DNA from: Arthrobacter sp. ov407
GTDB taxonomy: Bacteria; Actinomycetota; Actinomycetes; Actinomycetales; Micrococcaceae
Direction of reading: 5' to 3'
Length of the DNA: 64,000 nt
Assembly: GCF_900102895.1 (NCBI RefSeq)
Contig: NZ_FNGD01000004.1
Coordinates: forward strand, 124,001-188,000
Below are positions 18,659 to 27,266 of this stretch, piece after piece. Under the pieces are notes generated by a model. The model was not told the origin of the DNA and searched no databases. It saw only the letters and a list, made by a program, of their open reading frames with translations. Both the position numbers and the translations under genes were made by a program. Position 1 is the first letter of the stretch; each line of letters starts with the position of its first letter.

Positions 18659-19204
18659 ATGCAGAGTGAGGAAAACGTTGTGACCGGAGGAATCAGGCTG
18701 AGTGGCCCGCACTGGCGGCGAGTGATGGCAGCCCTCGCCAGCAACGACGCGCGGACCGCGTACGCGCAAATAGTGCTCGGCGCCAAGCTCCCTGACGTGG
18801 TTGCTGATCTGAATGACCAACGGCGAAACCGGGCCATCGCCGCGCTGCTTGAGTCAGGGCTCGTCGAACGGAATGCTGCCAAGGAACTGGAGGCGTATGA
18901 GGCGATCTTCCGCGACCTGCTCACGCAGCAGCCCCGGCGCCAGGCGCAGACCGGATTGGCTCGGTTCATGCGCCTGGGCAGGATCGAGAGGTATCCAGCC
19001 AACATGGCGGAACGGCGGGAGCTCCTGGCCTGGATTGTCAGCGAAGCCATCGAGCCGGGCGAACTCCTAACGGAAAGGCAGGTAAATGAACGGCTCCTCA
19101 GTTATACCGATGACGTCGTGATGCTGCGCCGCTACATGATCGACTTCGAACTATTGGAACGGACGCCCTCCGGCTCCTCCTACTCGCGGCCGGACGAAAC
19201 ATAG
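18659..19204 (+). CDS. DUF2087-domain regulator-like protein
   Basis: 181 residues from ATG 18659; a GTG at 18680 has the better ribosome site (TGAGGAAAACGTT) and would give 174 residues. The N-terminal part (GPHWRRVMAALASNDARTAYAQIVLG) looks like a small helical DNA-binding module. Residues about 95-175 match DUF2087 (ARFMRLGRIERYPAN, EPGELLTERQVNERL, DDVVMLRRYMIDFELLER). Such proteins are usually annotated as transcriptional regulators, although ligand and targets are not known. It stands alone between the glucodextranase and csbD genes. Confidence 0.75.
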   Translation: MQSEENVVTGGIRLSGPHWRRVMAALASNDARTAYAQIVLGAKLPDVVADLNDQRRNRAIAALLESGLVERNAAKELEAYEAIFRDLLTQQPRRQAQTGLARFMRLGRIERYPANMAERRELLAWIVSEAIEPGELLTERQVNERLLSYTDDVVMLRRYMIDFELLERTPSGSSYSRPDET

Positions 19205-19309
19205 GCCTGGAACGTGGCGCCTGAGCTCCAACTCAGCGCTGGACGGAACGCAGTCATTTCTAGTGCCAGTGTGCGAGATAAAAGCAGGCGCACCACACTT
19301 GAAATCCCG

Positions 19310-19329
19310 ATCCTAAGCATGCTTAGGAT
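19310..19329. promoter_or_regulatory. Perfect 20-bp palindrome upstream of csbD
   Basis: ATCCTAAGCA is followed directly by its reverse complement TGCTTAGGAT, centred 57 bp upstream of the CsbD start. A perfect 20-bp dyad in a promoter region suggests an operator for a dimeric regulator. The regulator is not identified. Confidence 0.45.
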
Positions 19330-19376
19330 GGAGTTATGGCCGTAGCGAACGGCTGCCAACCAGAGGAGGAAACACC

Positions 19377-19553
19377 ATGGGACTAGGCGACAAGATCGAG
19401 AACGCTGCCGAGAAGGCTGGCGGTAAGGGTAAGGAAGCGGCCGGGAAGGCCACGGGCGACAAAAGCCTGCAGGCTGAAGGCCAGGCTGACCAGACCAAAA
19501 GCGATTTGAAGCAGGCCGGCGAGAAGGTCAAGGACGCCTTCAAAAAGGATTGA
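19377..19553 (+). CDS. CsbD-family stress protein
   Basis: 58 residues from ATG 19377 after an excellent GAGGAGG ribosome site. The sequence is Lys/Ala/Gly/Asp-rich and shows the family pattern GLGDKIENAAEKAGGKGKEA, then GDKSLQAEGQADQTKSD. It is a small hydrophilic, probably disordered protein. In Bacillus, CsbD belongs to the general stress regulon, but its molecular role is unknown. A 20-bp palindrome lies upstream and the gene is monocistronic. Confidence 0.9.
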   Translation: MGLGDKIENAAEKAGGKGKEAAGKATGDKSLQAEGQADQTKSDLKQAGEKVKDAFKKD

Positions 19554-19724
19554 CCTGGATGCACGCGACGGGCGCAACTCAGACACAGGGGTGCGCCCGT
19601 CACCGTGTCCGGAGGATCACGTCCCCGCAACCTGTAGTTAACACAATTCCCCGGCTAGAAGACGGATGATGGTCTCCACGCCGGCGCTCTTGCTCTCCTC
19701 GGCCGCTGCGCGTATGAGAGAGGC

Positions 19725-20573
19725 ATGGGTTCGCAACGAGACGTCCTCCGCGGACGCGTGGCGGTGGTGACTGGCTCGACACGCGGGCTGGGGTTCGCCA
19801 TGGCCCGGCTGCTGGGGCATCAGGGCGCGACGGTGGTGCTGGCGGCCAGGTCGGACGGCGACGTTGCGGCCGCCGTCGAGCGGCTGCATGCGGAAGGGGT
19901 CGCGGCGGCCGGGCATCGCTGCGATACCGGTGAGCTGGCCGACGTCGAGGCCCTGCGCGACGAGGCCCTAAGCCGCGGGACGCTCGACATCTGGGTCAAC
20001 AACGCCGGAGCCTCCGGTGTCTTCGGACCGACGGCGTCAATCCCGGTGGACGACTTCACGCGAGTGGTGCGCACGAACATCCTCGGCACCTTCCACGGGT
20101 CGAGGACTGCGTTGCCGGTGTTCCTCGGCCAAGGCCACGGCGACCTCGTCAACGTTTACGGTCACGGCGATCAGGGGCCGGTGGCGCTGCAGAACGCGTA
20201 TGCGTCGAGCAAGCGCTGGGTCCGCCAGTTCACGGAGACGTTGCGGCTGGAGACCAAGGGCACCGGCGTGCGGGTGCACGGCATGAATCCGGGCCTGGTG
20301 ATCACCGACATGCTGGGGCACGTCACGTCCCAGCCCGGGTACGAGCATCGACTGGGCGGCCTGCAGGTCGTAGTCGGACTGTGGGGTCAGACCCCTGACG
20401 CCGCCGCGCGTCCGCTCCTGGACCTTGTCACGTCGGACGCGGCCGAGTTCCGTGATCTGACCAAGACAACCATGGTGACCCGCGGGGCGCGCAACGCCCT
20501 GGCCGGACGCCTCCGTCGCGCCAATCGCATGCCCCTGGACGTCACCGTGCTGGACACGACCCGCAAGGGCTAA
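19725..20573 (+). CDS. Short-chain dehydrogenase/reductase (SDR), atypical active site
   Basis: 282 residues. The Rossmann motif TGSTRGLG, the NNAG segment and the YASSK catalytic Tyr/Lys pair are present. The residue expected for the catalytic Ser, 13 before the Tyr, is Gly in NVYGHGDQG, so the classical Ser-Tyr-Lys triad is incomplete. A C-terminal extension of about 50 residues follows the core fold. No neighbour suggests a substrate; it is separated by more than 170 bp on both sides. Confidence 0.82.
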   Translation: MGSQRDVLRGRVAVVTGSTRGLGFAMARLLGHQGATVVLAARSDGDVAAAVERLHAEGVAAAGHRCDTGELADVEALRDEALSRGTLDIWVNNAGASGVFGPTASIPVDDFTRVVRTNILGTFHGSRTALPVFLGQGHGDLVNVYGHGDQGPVALQNAYASSKRWVRQFTETLRLETKGTGVRVHGMNPGLVITDMLGHVTSQPGYEHRLGGLQVVVGLWGQTPDAAARPLLDLVTSDAAEFRDLTKTTMVTRGARNALAGRLRRANRMPLDVTVLDTTRKG

Positions 20574-20858
20574 CAAGGGCGGTACACGGCCCGCCGCCGC
20601 ATGACCCCTCTGGGCTCATGCGCCCCTACACGTCCGCCTGAAGTTGCTGCTCGCTCACCCGGCGGGGACCACCGGATTCTCAGCGGTCAGCCGCGCCCTG
20701 GCCCTCGCGGGCCACCTCTTCCAGAACCCTGGCTGTCGGCGCTGCCGTCATCAGCTGCCCTATCACCTCGGGTTTGTCTGACATTGGTCAGCACAGTCGT
20801 AGGCTACTTTGGAGACCGGACACTAGTGGCCTGGCGTCAGGCCCGGAAGAAGGACTGA

Positions 20859-22472
20859 GTGGACAGTAATGCTGGTACGTGGTTTCTGAGTCGCGCTGAG
20901 CGGGGGAACCTGGCCACGGACGTGCACGCGGGCGGTGCCGGATCGCCGTCGTGGTCGGAGGGCAATCTGGTGCGGCCCCTGATTCATGGAGCGACCTACT
21001 TCGCCCGGCTGCATGAGGAGTTGACGGCTCTGAAGGCCGGAGACCGCGTGTGGTTCACCGACTGGCGTGGCGACGCCGACGAGCGGCTGCTGGCGGACGG
21101 ACCGTCGATCGGCGACGTGCTCTCGGGGTTGGCCCGCGCGGGAGTGGAGGTGCGGGGCCTTGTCTGGAGATCCCACGGCGAACGCGTAGCGTCCCCCATC
21201 AGCGGCCGATCCAACGAGCTGCTAAGTCGTCAGGTCAACGACGCCGGCGGCGAAGTGCTGCTGGATCAGCGTGTACGCCTCTTCGGCTCCCATCACCAAA
21301 AACTCTTCGTCATCCGCCATCGCGACGACCCGTCGCGGGATGTCGCGTTCGTTGGCGGGATCGACCTTTCCCACAGCCGTCGAGACGATGCCGACCATGC
21401 CGGAGACCCGCAAGCGGTGGACATGGATTCCCGGTACGGGAAACGTCCCCCGTGGCACGATGCGAGCCTCGAACTGCGTGGGCCCGTGGTGGCAGATGTC
21501 CTGGCAGTGTTTGCTGAACGGTGGAACGACCCCCATCCCCTGGACCGGCGCACCCCCTATCGGATGTTGCTGCAACGCCTGGCCCGAATGCCCCGGCACC
21601 CCGAACCGCTCCCGGAGACTGCGCCGCCGCCACCACCGGCTGGCCCTCATGCCGTGCAACTGCTGCGCACCTACGGGTTGAGGCGTCCTCCGTTCCCTTT
21701 CGCACCCGAGGGGGAACGCAGCATTGCCCGCGGCTATGCGAAGGCCTTCGCCCGCGCCCGCTCGCTGATCTACATCGAGGACCAGTACCTGTGGTCGACA
21801 GAGGTCGCAACCGGAATTGCGGAGGCCCTGGAACGGAACCCCGAATTGAAAGTGATCGCCGTCGTGCCCCGCTACCCCGACTCCGACGGTCCTATCGCGG
21901 GGCCGGCTATCCGGATCGGGCAACTGCGTGCCATCCGGATGCTGCGCCGGGTCGCGCCGGACAGGGTCGGCGTGTTCGACCTGGAGAACAGCGCCGGAAC
22001 TCCGATCTACGTCCACGCCAAGATCTGCATCATCGATGACACCTGGATGACCTGCGGTTCAGACAATTTCAACCGCCGATCGTGGTCCAACGACAGCGAG
22101 CTCACCTGCGCCGTACTCGACGCCGCTGCTGACAACAGGGAAACTCCCGGCACAGACTCGGGCCACGACGCTTCCCGGCCGTTGGCCCACGGGCTCCGGC
22201 TGCAACTCTGGGCGGAACACCTGGGTCTGGACCAGGACGATCCCCGGCTCCTGGACCCGGCGGCCGGGCTCAAGTTTTGGAACACCACCGCAGACGCTCT
22301 CGACCAATGGCACGAGACCGGGCACCGCTCGCCCCGCCCCACCGGCCACGTGCGCCACCACACCCCAGAGCCCGTGTCGTCCCTCCAACGTCTCTGGGCG
22401 GTTCCGATGAGCCGCCTCGTCGTGGACCCGGACGGCCGCCCCCGCCGGCTGCGTGGCACTACAGAGTTCTAG
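20859..22472 (+). CDS. Phospholipase D-like (HKD) family protein
   Basis: 537 residues from GTG 20859, with GAAGGA 5 bases upstream. Two phosphodiesterase HKD motifs are visible: HHQKLFVIRH with VAFVGGIDLSHSRRDD, and VHAKICIIDDTWMTCGSDNFNRRS. The architecture is that of bacterial PLD-like and cardiolipin synthase-type enzymes. There is no signal peptide or membrane segment, so it is probably cytosolic or peripherally bound. The likely activity is hydrolysis or transfer on phospholipid phosphodiesters. It stands alone. Confidence 0.85.
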   Translation: MDSNAGTWFLSRAERGNLATDVHAGGAGSPSWSEGNLVRPLIHGATYFARLHEELTALKAGDRVWFTDWRGDADERLLADGPSIGDVLSGLARAGVEVRGLVWRSHGERVASPISGRSNELLSRQVNDAGGEVLLDQRVRLFGSHHQKLFVIRHRDDPSRDVAFVGGIDLSHSRRDDADHAGDPQAVDMDSRYGKRPPWHDASLELRGPVVADVLAVFAERWNDPHPLDRRTPYRMLLQRLARMPRHPEPLPETAPPPPPAGPHAVQLLRTYGLRRPPFPFAPEGERSIARGYAKAFARARSLIYIEDQYLWSTEVATGIAEALERNPELKVIAVVPRYPDSDGPIAGPAIRIGQLRAIRMLRRVAPDRVGVFDLENSAGTPIYVHAKICIIDDTWMTCGSDNFNRRSWSNDSELTCAVLDAAADNRETPGTDSGHDASRPLAHGLRLQLWAEHLGLDQDDPRLLDPAAGLKFWNTTADALDQWHETGHRSPRPTGHVRHHTPEPVSSLQRLWAVPMSRLVVDPDGRPRRLRGTTEF

Positions 22473-22492
22473 GCAAGCGTTCTTCCGCAAGG

Positions 22493-23098
22493 CTAGGACA
22501 GCCGGCTGGAGAATTCCTCGGCAGTCATCGGGGTGGAGAACATCGGGTAGTCGTACGCGATCGCGTTCTCGTGTTCCTCAACCGATGTTGCGGCGACACA
22601 GTCGCTCAGCGTCACCACCTCGTACCCGTTCTCGTAGCCACTGCGCATGGTTGATTCGACGCAACAGTTGGTCAGAAACCCTCCCAGGACGATGGTGGTG
22701 ATGCCTTTGCTCCGAAGGATGAAATCAAGGTTTGTGCTGGCGAAGGTGTCCAGACCCCTCTTGCCTTCAATGACGATGTCGCCATCGACCGGCGCCAGTT
22801 CGTCGATGATGGCCGCACCCCAGGTGCCCTTCACGAACACGCCACTGTCCACGACCCCCTTGAGGATCCCGTACGGATGCCTGCCGAGCTCGTTGTAGCC
22901 CTCGGCAAACGTGATGGGCGCGTGCATTACCGTGACGCCGGCCGCGCGGGCTGCCTCTACAACGCGAGCCGTATTGGCGAGCATGTCTGTTTTTTCCATG
23001 ACCGGTCGGACAGCGTCATGCAGCCCGCCGCCCTCGGACGTGAAGTCGTTCTGGTATTCGATGAGTACAACGGCGGTGGTGTTCGGATCAAACTTCAA
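22493..23098 (-). CDS. Isochorismatase-family cysteine hydrolase
   Basis: 201 residues. The Lys (EGKRGLD) and Cys (TNCCVEST) of the Asp-Lys-Cys triad are present. The first acidic residue is Glu in LIEYQNDF rather than Asp, as in a recognised subgroup. Members hydrolyse small amides (nicotinamide-, biuret- or carbamoyl-type). The gene converges on the phospholipase D-like gene with 20 bp between stops, so it is separate from it. The substrate is unknown. Confidence 0.85.
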   Translation of the reverse strand: MKFDPNTTAVVLIEYQNDFTSEGGGLHDAVRPVMEKTDMLANTARVVEAARAAGVTVMHAPITFAEGYNELGRHPYGILKGVVDSGVFVKGTWGAAIIDELAPVDGDIVIEGKRGLDTFASTNLDFILRSKGITTIVLGGFLTNCCVESTMRSGYENGYEVVTLSDCVAATSVEEHENAIAYDYPMFSTPMTAEEFSSRLS

Positions 23099-23385
23099 GG
23101 CATCCTCCTGATTGGCGGTGAAGCGCCCGCGGCTATGCCGACGGTCGGGGTCAGACTAGCCGCGGCCCCCACACAGGACAAGGGGCCCGCGTTGACTCAT
23201 GGAAAAGGTCCGTGTGGCCGGACACGTTGCCTCATTGCAAAAGGTCAGGGAGGGAGCGGCCGGACCTCCTTGAGGGACGGGACTGACGATGACCCAGCGC
23301 AAGGCGGTCACGGTGATCAGGGGCATTGCTGCGACCTCGGCCTCGATTTGCCCGCCAGCCGGCTGAGTTCATGACCCGAAGCGCC

Positions 23386-23811
23386 TCATGGGGCTTCTTT
23401 TTCGAAGAACAGCGCCATAACGTCGGCCGGCCAGTCCGTCGCGCGACTCGTTTCCTTGTCGATGTGGGCAACAGTCATGACGCAGCGCGACACGTTCGTT
23501 CCGCCGGAATCGACCATGGCGCACTCGATAAGCGCATCGGGCCCCCGGAACTCTCGCACGAACGACGTGATGGTGACCTCCTGATCGCCCCGAGCAGGCC
23601 GCAGAAAGTCGATCTCCATCCTCCGGACCCAGACCATGAACGGCAATGTGCCCAGCGTTTCCAGATCCCAACCGACATAGTCCCGCAGGCCCTCCATCCG
23701 GTGATCTGCGTAATAGGTCGCGTATTCCCCCGTGCTCACGTGGTTGTAGGGGTCGAGCTCGGAAAACTTGACCCGGTGCGTGCTCTTGTAAACAATCGGT
23801 ACCTTCGCCAT
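23386..23811 (-). CDS. Acyl-CoA thioesterase (4HBT hotdog fold)
   Basis: 141 residues. The N-terminal block RVKFSELDPYNHVSTGEYATYYADHR holds the D-x(2)-N-H-V motif of 4-hydroxybenzoyl-CoA-type thioesterases, with Asp as the catalytic acid, and the hotdog core continues through DFLRPARGDQEV. It should hydrolyse acyl-CoA thioesters in the cytosol, with the substrate unknown. A small membrane-protein gene lies 65 bp upstream on the same strand. Confidence 0.85.
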   Translation of the reverse strand: MAKVPIVYKSTHRVKFSELDPYNHVSTGEYATYYADHRMEGLRDYVGWDLETLGTLPFMVWVRRMEIDFLRPARGDQEVTITSFVREFRGPDALIECAMVDSGGTNVSRCVMTVAHIDKETSRATDWPADVMALFFEKEAP

Positions 23812-23876
23812 TCAGCGCCCCTTCGCTTGCCACAATACTGCTCGGCGAACCCGCAAGCAGCCGGTCCCCCCGCGGT

Positions 23877-24134
23877 TCAGGAGCCCGTATTCCCGTCTGA
23901 GGAGCCGCCCCTTCGGCCCCACGAGCCGAAAAGTGCGGGGCGGGCGGGACCGGCAGGCGACCGCACCCGACGGACGGCCACCACGGCACACGCCCCAATC
24001 AGCACGCCGATGAACACGAGGGAAAGACCGACGGTGAACCAACCGCCATGCCCAAAAACCATCATCACAACGCCCGCCAGGGACAGGCCCTTCGCCGCGA
24101 CGTCCAGATACAATGGGCCCCTCAGGTTCTCCAT
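23877..24134 (-). CDS. Small two-helix membrane protein
   Basis: 85 residues. Two hydrophobic segments, about residues 14-28 (AAKGLSLAGVVMMVF) and 33-54 (FTVGLSLVFIGVLIGACAVV), are followed by a basic Arg/Pro/Gly tail. I do not recognise the family. It may be co-transcribed with the thioesterase gene 65 bp downstream on the same strand. Confidence 0.6.
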   Translation of the reverse strand: MENLRGPLYLDVAAKGLSLAGVVMMVFGHGGWFTVGLSLVFIGVLIGACAVVAVRRVRSPAGPARPALFGSWGRRGGSSDGNTGS

Positions 24135-25145
24135 GCAACTAGGGTAAACCCATCACACTCCACCAGCGCCGCCCGGCTATCGAGGCTCCGCGACGCCGCC
24201 AATTAGGCCCTCCTCGAACCGGACGGGAATGACCGTCAGTAACGGACGGCGGAATAGGACCGGCGCGCCACTGACCTGAGCGGTGAGCGCTTGCAGGATG
24301 AGCTTTGCCCATGAAGCGGCAATGTTGGGGTCGCGTCCCGCAAAAACGGCCCCGCATGCGTATGCGTGCGGGGCCGTTCCGGGTCATTCGACTCACCAGA
24401 CGAGGACGAACGACTGTGAGACCCAAGGTCACCTGGCGAAAAGCGCCAGATGCGGACCACCGTGATTCTGCGGTTTTTTGGTGGACTACTGCCCAGGTCG
24501 GCTGACTGACCTAGTTGGCGAAATCCATGGGCAATGTGGAGTATCACCCTGTTAGTAGTTGCAAGGTACACATCTTTGTGGCCACCTCGAGGGCTTCGAT
24601 GATGTGCGCGATGGCGTGGAAGATCGGCCGATCATGGACCGCTTCATCTGCTCGATCTGGGCCGGGGCAGGGTGCCCAAGCCGGAACTCCTCGACAGTGA
24701 AATGCTGGTGCTGACCGTAAGCGGGCAAATCACGGGTGGCGCGAGGCAGTCCCTTTCGTCCCTAAACGGACGGCCTCCATAAGACGCAAGCAAGGTCATG
24801 ACCGCTTGTGTGCGGCTCGGGATGCCCGATCCCATGCAAGTTCGGGACGGGCGTTGCGGTCGAAGTCCTCATGAGGTCGGGGCTGGCCCCCCAACTCTGG
24901 CAGAGTGCTTGACACTGCCATGGACCAATGACTCACTGATACCATCACGAGCGCCTATAGCGAGCTCAGCGGCAATTACTCAACTCAACCCACGACAAGC
25001 AGAACGACACGCCAACAGATCGGAGTCTGGGAGACTCAGCCGTCCTTGGAGACCCGAAAACATCCCCATCGAAAAAAGCCACCAGCGGAGTCCTTGGGTC
25101 AGACCTCGTAGCCCCACCCTGCATGAGCCTAGTCAGGATCACACC
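24135..25145. other. 1-kb gene-poor stretch
   Basis: I find no convincing gene here apart from the stem-loop at 24346-24377. An open plus-strand frame runs in from 24798 to the zincin-like gene, but its residues are Pro/Ser/Arg-rich and non-protein-like, so I treat it as untranslated. No tRNA was seen. Confidence 0.5.
24346..24377 (-). terminator. Strong hairpin, T-run on the minus strand
   Basis: ACGGCCCCGCA (24346-24356) and TGCGGGGCCGT (24367-24377) form a perfect 11-bp stem with a 10-base loop. Read on the minus strand it is followed by TTTTG, so it fits an intrinsic terminator for minus-strand transcription. No minus-strand gene directly upstream is recognisable. Confidence 0.55.
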
Positions 25146-26585
25146 ATGAGTCCGCGCATCCATATCGCCGTATCTGCTGCAGTCCAAGAAGCCCTGGCAA
25201 CGATCATCAGGAGGGATGAGCGGACAGTCGAAAGCTATTGGAGCCACCCGGACTGTCCCGTGTTGGTCTTCGCCGATCACAAACTTCCCGGCGCCTCCGT
25301 CAGTTTCCATGGAGGGCCCATCGGGACCGGGTTGCCCATCCAGCTCATCTATTGGGGCGGGTGGTGGAAGAGCGCTGCCGGCGCAGCCCGACGGGCGATG
25401 ATTAACGACCGAACCCAGCGTCTGATCAACTCCGAGTATTTCAGTGAGCTCACCCAGTACGGCATCGACCGCCCCACGTGGCGAGATCCGGCCCTCATCT
25501 GTACCAAGCCCTACCCGCCGTCCAGTTTCACCAACAAAGAGGAGCCGCACGTCGTACGCGACCTCATCGACCATCTGATCGACGACGACGTCTTTCCCGA
25601 CCCCGACGATGGACGGATCGCGTTCGTGGTGCTGATGCCCGAGGGGTTCAAGGAGACAATCGGCGATAACGGACAGCACACCTCTGATTTCGACCAGGAC
25701 TTCCTAGATCGCGACTACTACTGGGTTGCGTGGATCCGGTACTTCGCTGACCCGCCCACAGACGATCCTGAGAACACGATCCGCACCCTGAGCCACGAAC
25801 TCGTTGAGATGTTCACTGACCCCGAGGCCGACGCCTGGTACGTCGGTAGCCCCGAGGGCGGAGAGATCGGCGACGCGGCCCAGTCCCCCGGCGACTATCA
25901 AACTGCCTTGGTCAATGGCGCACGCGCCTCGGCGTACTGGTCGAATCGCCACGCAGCCACCGTGATCCCCATCGACCGGGACTACAAGGCACGAATTCGG
26001 GGAGCCATCAGCGTCACAGCACGTCGGACAGTGTCTCGAGTTTTCCGACCTGACCCCGCCGAGAACCGGCTGTGCAGCATCGTGCCCGAATGCTGCTTCG
26101 AAGACCGTGACTACGCCTACACGCTCGTGTCGCGTGACGAAAGCGTTTCTCTGCGTATGGAGACGCTGCGATACTACTCACCCGTCGCTGCCTGGACGAT
26201 CAATGGGCGAGCAGTGTCCGGCAAGGGGTCCATCACTGTCCGGGTGATTGCGGAGACCTTTACGGGACGAGCCACCAGCTACACCCAGCGTGACGTCAGC
26301 CTCGGCTACGATGCGACCGACTCCACGATCACCCTGGCTGCCGTGAAGTTGGATGCAAACTTTGATGTCGAGGTAGGCTGCAGCGTCAACACAGCCCTGC
26401 TCCGCAACGGCTTCGGCACCCTCTCCCCAGTAGAGGCAACCATCGTCATCGCCGAACTCTTCACCATCGGATTCCTCATCCTCCGCCTCGCCGTCCACCT
26501 CTTCCGCTACGGGTCCATCCAATACTCAAGCAAACTCTCCATCGCCGGCACCTTCCGCAAACGCAGCACACCCGCCGGTAAATAG
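25146..26585 (+). CDS. Uncharacterised protein with zincin-like HExxE...EIGD motif
   Basis: 479 residues from ATG 25146, with AGGA 8 bases upstream. The N-terminal half resembles a metallopeptidase-like or EXORDIUM (PHI-1)-like fold: LPIQLIYWGGWW early, then SHELVEMFTDPEADAW and GGEIGD. The same HELxE plus EIGD pair occurs in plant EXORDIUM proteins. It lacks the second His of HExxH. Residues about 300-440 are a beta-rich region, and a hydrophobic stretch near 440-460 (EATIVIAELFTIGFLILRLAVHL) may be a membrane anchor. No signal peptide is seen. Composition is less GC-rich than the neighbours, hinting at transfer. Function unknown. Confidence 0.65.
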   Translation: MSPRIHIAVSAAVQEALATIIRRDERTVESYWSHPDCPVLVFADHKLPGASVSFHGGPIGTGLPIQLIYWGGWWKSAAGAARRAMINDRTQRLINSEYFSELTQYGIDRPTWRDPALICTKPYPPSSFTNKEEPHVVRDLIDHLIDDDVFPDPDDGRIAFVVLMPEGFKETIGDNGQHTSDFDQDFLDRDYYWVAWIRYFADPPTDDPENTIRTLSHELVEMFTDPEADAWYVGSPEGGEIGDAAQSPGDYQTALVNGARASAYWSNRHAATVIPIDRDYKARIRGAISVTARRTVSRVFRPDPAENRLCSIVPECCFEDRDYAYTLVSRDESVSLRMETLRYYSPVAAWTINGRAVSGKGSITVRVIAETFTGRATSYTQRDVSLGYDATDSTITLAAVKLDANFDVEVGCSVNTALLRNGFGTLSPVEATIVIAELFTIGFLILRLAVHLFRYGSIQYSSKLSIAGTFRKRSTPAGK

Positions 26586-26797
26586 TTGGCGCTGGCCCCG
26601 CCTCACGACTTCAGCGGGAATCCGAATCACCGCGTGTTTCAGGAAGGGCGGTTTCCAACCATCGTCGTAACAGGTTTGATTTTGACGGTAACAGGATGCC
26701 TATTTAGCAATCGACGGGCGTTGCCGCGTTCCCCGAACGAACGAGCGGTTTGGCTCGAATTCTTCCGGAGTAAGGGCGCAGAGAACGAGTGTGGTGC

Positions 26798-27187
26798 TTA
26801 GGCAACGGTGGCGGCAGTACGGCGCGCCAGCGCCGCGTCTGCGGCTTCGATGTAGGTGGCGATCGAGTCCCGGTTGCGGGTGAGGAAGTCGATGCGTTGG
26901 GTCATCTTGTCGCGTTCGTCGCGGAGGATGGTGAGCAGTTCGGGTTGGATGTCGTCGGGAACGATGCCGCGCGGTTTGTCCAGGCACGGGAGGATCAGGG
27001 CGATGATCTTGGTCGGGACCCCGCTGTCGATGAGTCCGCGGATCTGGATCGCGCGGTCGATCAGGTACGGGTCGTATTCCCGGTATCCGTTCTCGAGGCG
27101 CCGTGGGACGATCAGTCCTTGCTCCTCGTAGTACCGCAGTGATCTGGTGGGGGTGTTTGAGAGTTTCGCGAGCTCGCCGATTCGCAT
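26798..27187 (-). CDS. MerR-family transcriptional regulator
   Basis: 129 residues. The first 70 form a MerR winged helix (MRIGELAKLSNTPTRSLRYYEEQGLI). A coiled-coil (LLTILRDERDKMTQRIDFL) follows for dimerisation. The C-terminus has no cysteine cluster, so a metal sensor is unlikely; drug or small-molecule sensing is more probable. It diverges from an MFS transporter gene across 79 bp holding a palindrome, so it likely regulates that transporter and itself. Confidence 0.88.
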   Translation of the reverse strand: MRIGELAKLSNTPTRSLRYYEEQGLIVPRRLENGYREYDPYLIDRAIQIRGLIDSGVPTKIIALILPCLDKPRGIVPDDIQPELLTILRDERDKMTQRIDFLTRNRDSIATYIEAADAALARRTAATVA

Positions 27188-27226
27188 GTCGTGGCCACCT
27201 TCGGACGGAGTCAGTCGGCATCCGGC

Positions 27227-27257
27227 TTGACCTTCACACTAGTGTCAACCATTTACC
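27227..27257 (+). promoter_or_regulatory. MerR-type promoter/operator of the MFS gene
   Basis: TTGACC at 27227-27232 could be a -35 element. The spacer contains the perfect 10-mer palindrome ACACTAGTGT (27236-27245), and a TTTACC -10-like element lies 19 bases from the -35. An overlong 19-base spacer carrying a dyad is the signature of MerR-activated promoters. The -10 match is weak. Confidence 0.5.
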
Positions 27258-27266
27258 GTAAGGTTT

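Noticed and set aside
24141..24540. tRNA or CRISPR in the gene-poor stretch
   Set aside because: No cloverleaf, CCA context or regular repeat-spacer pattern was seen; only the hairpin at 24346 is supported.
24798..25145. Extension of the zincin-like gene upstream of ATG 25146
   Set aside because: Residues are Pro/Arg/Ser-rich and unlike a folded protein; 25146 has a ribosome site and begins the conserved part.
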